Shown: positions 58,929-64,000 of the stretch, one piece after another | Layout of the letters: every line of letters begins with the position of its first letter | Numbering within the stretch: position 1 is the first letter of the stretch | Made by a program: the position numbers and the translations under genes | NCBI RefSeq assembly: GCF_004963255.1 | Contig: NZ_SUGA01000001.1 | Span: 372,001-436,000, forward strand | Direction: 5' to 3' | DNA: 64,000 nucleotides | Source: Mesorhizobium sp. | Lineage (GTDB): Bacteria > Pseudomonadota > Alphaproteobacteria > Rhizobiales > Rhizobiaceae | The notes under the pieces: generated by a model | What the model saw: the letters and a program-made list of their open reading frames with translations, nothing else | Databases searched by the model: none | Told to the model about the DNA's origin: nothing

Positions 58929-61760
58929 ATGGAACAGCGCCGGTCATCGCAGAGCTTCAAGCGTAAGGAACTGGTCGCCAAGCTCAACGCCACGGGGGTG
59001 CGCGCCTTCAAGGCCGCGGCCGACACGGCCAAGCTGCGCGGCAATCCCTATGTCGAGCTCGCCCATTTCATCCAGCAGCTGGTGCTGTCGGAACGCTCGG
59101 ATGTGCAGATGATCGTCGCCGACGCCGGCCTGGATGTCAGCCGGCTGACGGCCGACATGACCCGCGCCATCGACAAGCTGCCCTATGGCGCCACTTCGGT
59201 GGAGGAATTCTCAGACCACATCTTCCACGCCATCCAGGAGGGTTGGAACCTGGCGACGCTGGAGTTCGGGGTGGAGGAGGTGCGCAGCGCCCATATCCTG
59301 CTCGCCTGCCTGAAGACGCCGGCGCTGGAAGGCCTGGTGTCGAAGATCAGCGCCGAATTCGACAAGATCGACGCCGATGATGTCGTTTCCCGCTTCGCCG
59401 ATGTCACGGAAGGCTCGCTCGAAGCCGGCTCACCTCCCGCCGCGTCCGTGGCGGAGACGCCGGTCAAGCGGGGCCCGGGCGGGGATTCCGCGCTCGCCAA
59501 ATACGCCACCGACCTCACCCAGCGCGCCCGGGACGGCAAGATCGATCCGGTCGTCGGCCGCGATCCCGAAATCAGGCAGATCGTCGATATCCTGATGCGA
59601 CGCCGGCAAAACAACCCGATCCTGACCGGCGAGGCCGGTGTCGGCAAGACGGCGGTGGTCGAGGGATTTGCCCTGCGCATCGCCCAGGGCGACGTGCCGC
59701 CAACATTGCAAAATGTCAGCGTGCGCATGCTCGATGTTGGGTTGATGCAGGCCGGCGCCAGCGTTAAGGGCGAGTTCGAGAAGCGGCTGAAGGCGGTTAT
59801 CGACGAGGTCCAGGCCTCCGAAGTGCCGATCATCCTGTTCATCGACGAGGCGCACACGCTGATCGGTGCCGGCGGCGCGGCCGGCACCGGCGATGCCGCC
59901 AATCTCTTGAAGCCGGCCCTGGCGCGCGGCGAGCTTCGCACCATCGCCGCCACGACCTGGGCCGAGTACAAGCAGCACATCGAGAAGGACCCGGCGCTGA
60001 CCCGCCGCTTCCAGGTGGTCAAGATCGACGAGCCGTCGGAAGCCGTGGCCGTGCTGATGCTGCGCGGCGTCGCCGGCGTGCTGGAGCAGCATCACAAGGT
60101 GCAGATCCTGGACGAGGCGATCGAGGCGGCTGTGTCGCTTTCGCACCGCTATATCCCGGCCAGGCAACTGCCGGACAAGGCGGTCAGCCTGCTCGACACC
60201 GCCTGCGCCCGCGTCGCGGTCTCGCAGCATGCGACGCCGGCCGAGGTCGAGGACATACTGCGCCGCCGCCAGACGCTGGAGGTGGAGAGCGGCATCATCG
60301 GCCGCGAGGCGGCGATCGGCATCGACGTGGCCGACCGGCAGGCCCGCGTCGATGCCGGGCTGGTCGAGACCGAGACCGCCTTGGCCGCCGCCCAGGCGCG
60401 CTGGGACCGGGAAAAGGCCCTGGTCGCCGAGATCCTCGACCTGCGCGCGAAATTGCGCGGCGAGGGCGTGCCGCTCGACGAGGCGGCGGCTGAGGAGGCT
60501 GCTGCCGGGGGCGAGAGTGCGGAGAGCGCGGCGAAGGCGCCCGAGCAAAAGGCTCCTGAGAAGAAGACTGGCGACGGCGCGGCTGCCGGGGCCAAGAAGG
60601 CCAAGGCCCCGAAGGCCAAAGGGGCAAAGGCCGCAAAGGCCGAAACAGTTTCCGCCGAGCCCGCGGATGAAGCCGCCGCTGATCTGGCGCGGCTGCGCGA
60701 GCTGATGGCGGAACTTGCGGCCGCGCAGGGCGAGACGCCGCTGATCCTGCCGTCGGTCGATCGCAATGCGGTCGCGGCCGTGGTGCAGGATTGGACCGGC
60801 ATTCCGACCGGACGCATGCTCTCCAGCCAGACCGAGAAGGCGTTGAAGCTCGCCGCCACCCTGTCCGAACGCGTCGTCGGCCAGGATCACGCCATGGAGA
60901 TGATCGCCAAACGTGTGCAGACCAGCCGCGCCGGCCTCGGCGCGCCGGAAAAACCGGTCGGCGTGTTCCTGCTCTGCGGCCCCTCCGGGGTCGGCAAGAC
61001 CGAGACCGCGCTGGCGCTGGCCGAGACGCTCTATGGCGGCGAGCAGAACCTCATCTCGATCAACATGTCGGAATTCCAGGAAGCCCACACGGTCTCGACG
61101 CTCAAGGGCGCGCCGCCCGGCTATGTCGGCTACGGCAAGGGCGGCATCCTGACCGAGGCGGTGCGCAGGAAACCTTATTCGGTGATCCTGCTCGACGAGG
61201 TCGAGAAAGCGCATGCGGACGTGCATGAGATATTCTTCCAGGTCTTCGACAAGGGCATGATGGACGACAGCGAGGGCCGGCGCATCGACTTCAAGAACAC
61301 GCTGATCCTGCTCACCTCGAATGTCGGTTCCGATGTCATCATGGACCGCACCAGGAACGGCACCGTGCGGACCGGCATCGACGATCTCGACCAGGCCCTG
61401 CGCCCGCCGCTGCTGAAAGTGTTCCCGGCCGCCTTCCTCGGCCGCGTCGTCACCATTCCCTATTATCCGCTGTCGGACGCGATGATCGAGGCGATCGCCC
61501 GGCACCAGTTCGGCAAGATCGCCAAGCGCCTCAAGGCCACCAACGACGCCGAGCTGGTGATCGGCGATGGCGTGATGGATCTGGTCAAGGCGCGCTGCAC
61601 CGAGATCGAGTCCGGCGGGCGCATGATCGACGCCATCCTGACCAACACGCTGCTGCCGGAACTCAGCCGCGGCGTGCTCAACCGCTCGCTCGAGGGCAAG
61701 AAGATGGCGAAAGTCATCGTGGGTGCGTCGCCGGAAGGATTCACCTACTCTTTCGAATAG
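58929..61760 (+). CDS. clpV: ClpV (TssH), T6SS sheath-recycling AAA+ ATPase
   Basis: A 943-residue ClpV from the ATG at 58929 (MEQRRSSQSFKRKELVAKLN), behind GGGAGCAGG. Clp N-domain about 10-160; D1 Walker A GEAGVGKT (234-241) with IILFIDEAHTLIGAGG; D2 Walker A GPSGVGKT (684-691) and SVILLDEVEKAH. The N-terminal helix with LNATGVRAFKAAADTAKLRG is typical of ClpV that binds TssC. Between D1 and D2 the middle domain carries an unusual low-complexity Ala/Lys/Glu insert at about 518-590. It disassembles contracted sheath. It diverges from tssA and is followed by 324 bases without a gene. Confidence 0.95.
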   Translation: MEQRRSSQSFKRKELVAKLNATGVRAFKAAADTAKLRGNPYVELAHFIQQLVLSERSDVQMIVADAGLDVSRLTADMTRAIDKLPYGATSVEEFSDHIFHAIQEGWNLATLEFGVEEVRSAHILLACLKTPALEGLVSKISAEFDKIDADDVVSRFADVTEGSLEAGSPPAASVAETPVKRGPGGDSALAKYATDLTQRARDGKIDPVVGRDPEIRQIVDILMRRRQNNPILTGEAGVGKTAVVEGFALRIAQGDVPPTLQNVSVRMLDVGLMQAGASVKGEFEKRLKAVIDEVQASEVPIILFIDEAHTLIGAGGAAGTGDAANLLKPALARGELRTIAATTWAEYKQHIEKDPALTRRFQVVKIDEPSEAVAVLMLRGVAGVLEQHHKVQILDEAIEAAVSLSHRYIPARQLPDKAVSLLDTACARVAVSQHATPAEVEDILRRRQTLEVESGIIGREAAIGIDVADRQARVDAGLVETETALAAAQARWDREKALVAEILDLRAKLRGEGVPLDEAAAEEAAAGGESAESAAKAPEQKAPEKKTGDGAAAGAKKAKAPKAKGAKAAKAETVSAEPADEAAADLARLRELMAELAAAQGETPLILPSVDRNAVAAVVQDWTGIPTGRMLSSQTEKALKLAATLSERVVGQDHAMEMIAKRVQTSRAGLGAPEKPVGVFLLCGPSGVGKTETALALAETLYGGEQNLISINMSEFQEAHTVSTLKGAPPGYVGYGKGGILTEAVRRKPYSVILLDEVEKAHADVHEIFFQVFDKGMMDDSEGRRIDFKNTLILLTSNVGSDVIMDRTRNGTVRTGIDDLDQALRPPLLKVFPAAFLGRVVTIPYYPLSDAMIEAIARHQFGKIAKRLKATNDAELVIGDGVMDLVKARCTEIESGGRMIDAILTNTLLPELSRGVLNRSLEGKKMAKVIVGASPEGFTYSFE

Positions 61761-62084
61761 GACCTTGCCGCGGCGGGTCAAGCTTCGACGGCGCCCCCCC
61801 GTCCGGCATGATGCGAGGTTCGCCGGCGTTGATCCCTCCGGTGTGATCTACGCCGCGGGCGGCGCTTCTGCGGGTTCGATCCGCCCCGCCGCCCGGAGGT
61901 GCTGACTGTCATCGAGGCGCTGCATTCCGCCTTCTGCCCGAGTTAGCCCGTCATTGAATGGCCGTGCCCGGCTTTGATCGAGGTCAAAGCGACGCGAGGC
62001 GATCAGGGCTTACCTGTCTGGCAATGGCAGTGAAATGATCGGACGGCGCTGGAGTGCTCGGCTGATCCGACCTCGGAGAAACAC
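61761..62084. other. intergenic region between clpV and the host-attachment gene
   Basis: No supported gene. Its second half carries the FNR/FixK-like palindrome at 61971-61990. A C-run and GC-rich segment lies near 61790-61860, and no clear clpV terminator was recognised. Confidence 0.6.
61971..61990. promoter_or_regulatory. candidate FNR/FixK-type operator
   Basis: TTGATCGAGGTCAA at 61974-61987 matches the consensus TTGAT-N4-ATCAA at nine of ten positions, and its flanks extend the arms to GCTTTGA/TCAAAGC. It lies about 97 bases before the ATG at 62085, a fit for activation at about -40 of a promoter near 62020. It implies low-oxygen control of the host-attachment gene; regulator identity is inferred. 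Confidence 0.6.
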
Positions 62085-62489
62085 ATGATTCTGAATAACG
62101 GCACCCTCGTCGCGGTTACGGATGGCGAGAGCCTGCGACTTTTTCACAACAAGGGGCACGAACCTCATCTCGACCTGATCGAAGTCGAGGATTCGGTCCT
62201 TGAAGTGGCCCACGCCGGATCCGGCGGCAGGCATCGCAGTTCAACCGCCAATCCGGACGAGTCCCGGCTGGGCGAAGACGACTTTGCCGCGTCGATCGCG
62301 AGCTATCTCAATCATAAGGCCCACGAGAAAGCCTGCGAGCATATACTGGTGATCGCCGATCCGCGCACGCTTGGCGAGATGCGGAGGCATTATCAGCCGT
62401 CACTGAGCGCCAAACTCGTCGGCGAGATCGCCAAGGACTTCGTCAAGCATTCGGTGATATCGATCAAAGGCGCCATAGAAACCGCCTGA
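62085..62489 (+). CDS. host attachment family protein
   Basis: A 134-residue protein of the host-attachment (AtsE/PF10116) family. The N-terminus MILNNGTLVAVTDGESLRLF is the family's opening strand; FAASIASYLNHKAHEKACEH, ILVIADPRTLGEMRRHYQ and LSAKLVGEIAKDFVKHSV complete the fold. Named after a plant-attachment phenotype in Agrobacterium, the biochemical role is unknown; the fold resembles release-factor domains. It is soluble and cytoplasmic. Upstream lies an FNR/FixK-like site. It ends at a hairpin shared with the convergent cupredoxin gene. Confidence 0.85.
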   Translation: MILNNGTLVAVTDGESLRLFHNKGHEPHLDLIEVEDSVLEVAHAGSGGRHRSSTANPDESRLGEDDFAASIASYLNHKAHEKACEHILVIADPRTLGEMRRHYQPSLSAKLVGEIAKDFVKHSVISIKGAIETA

Positions 62490-62540
62490 GGCGATCGACA
62501 CGCGGTTCGCCCCGATTGGCACAACCACATTTGGCTTGGC

Positions 62541-62572
62541 GAGCACGCCGCGGTTCGTCGCCGGGCGTGCTC
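62541..62572. terminator. bidirectional hairpin between host-attachment and cupredoxin genes
   Basis: GAGCACGCC (62541-62549) and GGCGTGCTC (62564-62572) form a perfect 9-bp stem with a 14-base loop between two convergent stops. TCTTATTGAACC follows toward the cupredoxin gene. Confidence 0.65.
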
Positions 62573-62581
62573 GGTGTCGTC

Positions 62582-63058
62582 TTATTGAACCTTGATGGTG
62601 GCCCACATGCCGTTCATGAAATGATCGGGGATGTTGCAGAAGACCGCGTAGAAGCCTGGCTTGAGGTCGAGCGTCAGCGAACCCGACTTGCCCGGATCGA
62701 GTTCCGAGACCTCGCCCAGATGGCCGGCCGCATCCTCATCGACACGGTTCTCGTTCGAAATATAGGGCAGCGTCGTCTTTTTTGGGTCCGCCACGGGAAC
62801 GACGATCATTTCATGGACCGTGGCCTTGGAGGTGTTGGTCACATCGAAGGTCACCTTGCCGGCCGGCACGACCTTCTTGTCGACCTGAACCTTCATCATC
62901 GCCATGCTCATATTCGCCGGCATGCCCATCCCCATCTTGGCGTCGGCGTTCATGTCGCCGTTCTTGTCCCACAATTTCACGTTGACCGTGGAATCCGCGA
63001 ACGCCGGCGCCGCAACGGCCAGCGTGGTCAACGCCAGTCCAATTCTCAGAAACTGCAT
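62582..63058 (-). CDS. exported cupredoxin-domain protein (blue copper type)
   Basis: A 158-residue protein with a signal peptide (residues 1-21, ending AFA). A cupredoxin fold follows: first ligand H82 in ATVHEMIVV, and the C-terminal cluster C141, H146 and M151 in VFCNIPDHFMNGMW. These four fit a type 1 copper site. An insert rich in methionine (KMGMGMPANMSMAMMKVQV, 41-59) lies on one side and might bind copper too. A periplasmic electron carrier or copper-handling role is likely. The ATG at 63058 is chosen because it starts the signal peptide. It is convergent with the host-attachment gene. Confidence 0.87.
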   Translation of the reverse strand: MQFLRIGLALTTLAVAAPAFADSTVNVKLWDKNGDMNADAKMGMGMPANMSMAMMKVQVDKKVVPAGKVTFDVTNTSKATVHEMIVVPVADPKKTTLPYISNENRVDEDAAGHLGEVSELDPGKSGSLTLDLKPGFYAVFCNIPDHFMNGMWATIKVQ

Positions 63059-63215
63059 CGAATGTGCTCCTGTCTGCCGTCCGGCGACCACAAAGGCGGA
63101 CTGCTTGGAAAGATGATCGGTCGCGAGCGCTGTCTAGCAAGCCCAGCCTGACAACCCGCTGACGGTTCCGACGCTCGGTCGGTTGGCGATCAACATCACA
63201 GTCGACGGCCGCCTC

Positions 63216-63836
63216 CTAATTCTGTCGGCCGTCCGGCTGCGCGACCGGCTCGCCAAGGGCCTGGCCAAGGTGGATCGACTGAGGCGGAAGCGCGCCCGAG
63301 GTCGAGAAAGGTTCGGCCGGCGAAATCTCGGCGCCCTCAGGCGTCGCACTGTCCGGGAATTGCTGCACCGCCATTTCCTGCGACCATACGGCGAGCACGC
63401 TTCGACGGGTCGCCTCGACGACGATGCAGTAGCCTGAGGGGTCGAGGATCGACAGCACGGCGTGATCGTCGCGGCGCGCCAGGCGGAAGGCCCGGTCGAT
63501 CACGTCCAGGCAAGTGGCGAGGTGCCGCGCATCGGGCAGGCGCGTGTCGCGAAGCATGTCGGCAAGCCTGAAGGCGACAAGGCCCTGGTCGCCGACCATG
63601 GTCCCCTCGCGGCCAAGCTCGAAGAAAACGGCGACGACGGGGAGCATGCTGCGGATCGAGGCATAGATCGCCGCTGCTTCCTGCGGACTGCAGGCAACCA
63701 GATGCGGCGCGTCCGGCGGAGCTGGTTCCGCTGACGGACCCAGTCCCAGCGAATGCGCGATCTCATGTTCCAGCCATTGCCGGACCGCCGGCGGAGCGGT
63801 TCGGATCTGCTCGGGGCTCAGGGTGATACCGACCAT
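63216..63836 (-). CDS. hypothetical protein
   Basis: A 206-residue protein from the ATG at 63836 (MVGITLSPEQIRTAPPAVRQ), preceded by GGAG at nine bases; the open frame extends to 63941 without a good ribosome site. It includes WLEHEIAHSLGLG, ACSPQEAAAIYASIRSMLPV, FELGREGTMVGDQGLVAFRL and a polar C-terminus. HEIAHSLG resembles a metalloprotease HExxH motif but is HEIAHS, with the second histidine at the expected place; the rest does not look like a protease. No family recognised. It is cytoplasmic by appearance. Confidence 0.68.
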   Translation of the reverse strand: MVGITLSPEQIRTAPPAVRQWLEHEIAHSLGLGPSAEPAPPDAPHLVACSPQEAAAIYASIRSMLPVVAVFFELGREGTMVGDQGLVAFRLADMLRDTRLPDARHLATCLDVIDRAFRLARRDDHAVLSILDPSGYCIVVEATRRSVLAVWSQEMAVQQFPDSATPEGAEISPAEPFSTSGALPPQSIHLGQALGEPVAQPDGRQN

Positions 63837-64000
63837 TTCTAGCGTCTCCAGCTGATTGCTGGCGGCATCAAGACAGGTCGGGGACGCAACGACCTTGATC
63901 CTCGTCAAGTTGGACAGGATGCGGCCAACCGTCAGGACCACCCGGCAGTGGGAAGCTCACCAGAGAGAAAAATGCGAACCCAGGAACACGAGGAACTGGC

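Noticed and set aside
1..64000. tRNA, rRNA, CRISPR array, insertion sequence or phage genes
   Set aside because: No cloverleaf, rRNA segment, regularly spaced repeat, transposase or integrase was found on reading both strands.

Overview
This 64 kb window reads as a chromosomal stretch of a high-GC alphaproteobacterium of the Rhizobiales, most likely Mesorhizobium or a close relative. The evidence is uniformly GC-rich codon use, an ActR/RegA-type regulator, ehu/eut/doe gene order of the rhizobial type, an imp-type (T6SS) cluster and several intergenic palindromic repeats of a kind common in mesorhizobia. This is a judgement from family resemblance; no database search was made. No tRNA, rRNA, CRISPR array, transposase or integrase was seen.

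Region 1 (1-14.9 kb) is an almost complete pathway for ectoine and 5-hydroxyectoine. After the tail of a response regulator, a minus-strand operon runs from 8625 down to 329: ABC importer (ehuA, ehuB, ehuC, ehuD), then eutA, eutB, eutC, ectoine hydrolase (eutD/doeA) and deacetylase (eutE/doeB). A MocR-type regulator (enuR) lies upstream of the operon on the same strand. Divergent from it is an Lrp/AsnC regulator, followed by an aldehyde dehydrogenase, a class III aminotransferase and a zinc-type alcohol dehydrogenase. Together they import ectoines, open the ring, deacetylate, transaminate and oxidise the product toward aspartate.

Region 2 (15.2-21.4 kb) is an envelope cassette: two exported caspase-like (C14) proteins, one with Sel1-like repeats and one with a peptidoglycan-binding domain, a tiny proline/lysine-rich lipoprotein, an OmpA-domain protein and a hypothetical protein with T6SS-neighbourhood relatives.

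Region 3 (21.4-61.8 kb) is a large type VI secretion locus. The core is a minus-strand operon from 58.6 down to 38.5 kb (tssA, tssB, tssC, hcp, tssE, tssF, tssG, fha, tssJ, tssK, tssL, tssM, tagF, a DUF2169 adaptor, a ketosynthase-like protein, a DUF4150 PAAR-like candidate toxin and its putative immunity gene), with clpV divergent at 58.9 kb. A second module (34.3-21.4 kb, minus) repeats fha-tssL-tssM and continues with a PP2C phosphatase, a Ser/Thr kinase, a DUF1036 protein and a predicted bifunctional peptidoglycan hydrolase (M23 plus lytic-transglycosylase-like domain). Between the modules, on the plus strand, lie vgrG and two accessory genes. The duplicated envelope/FHA set, the linked peptidoglycan hydrolase and the toxin/immunity pair are the most interesting features.

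Region 4 (62-64 kb) holds a host-attachment-family gene behind an FNR/FixK-like palindrome, an exported cupredoxin on the opposite strand and a hypothetical protein.
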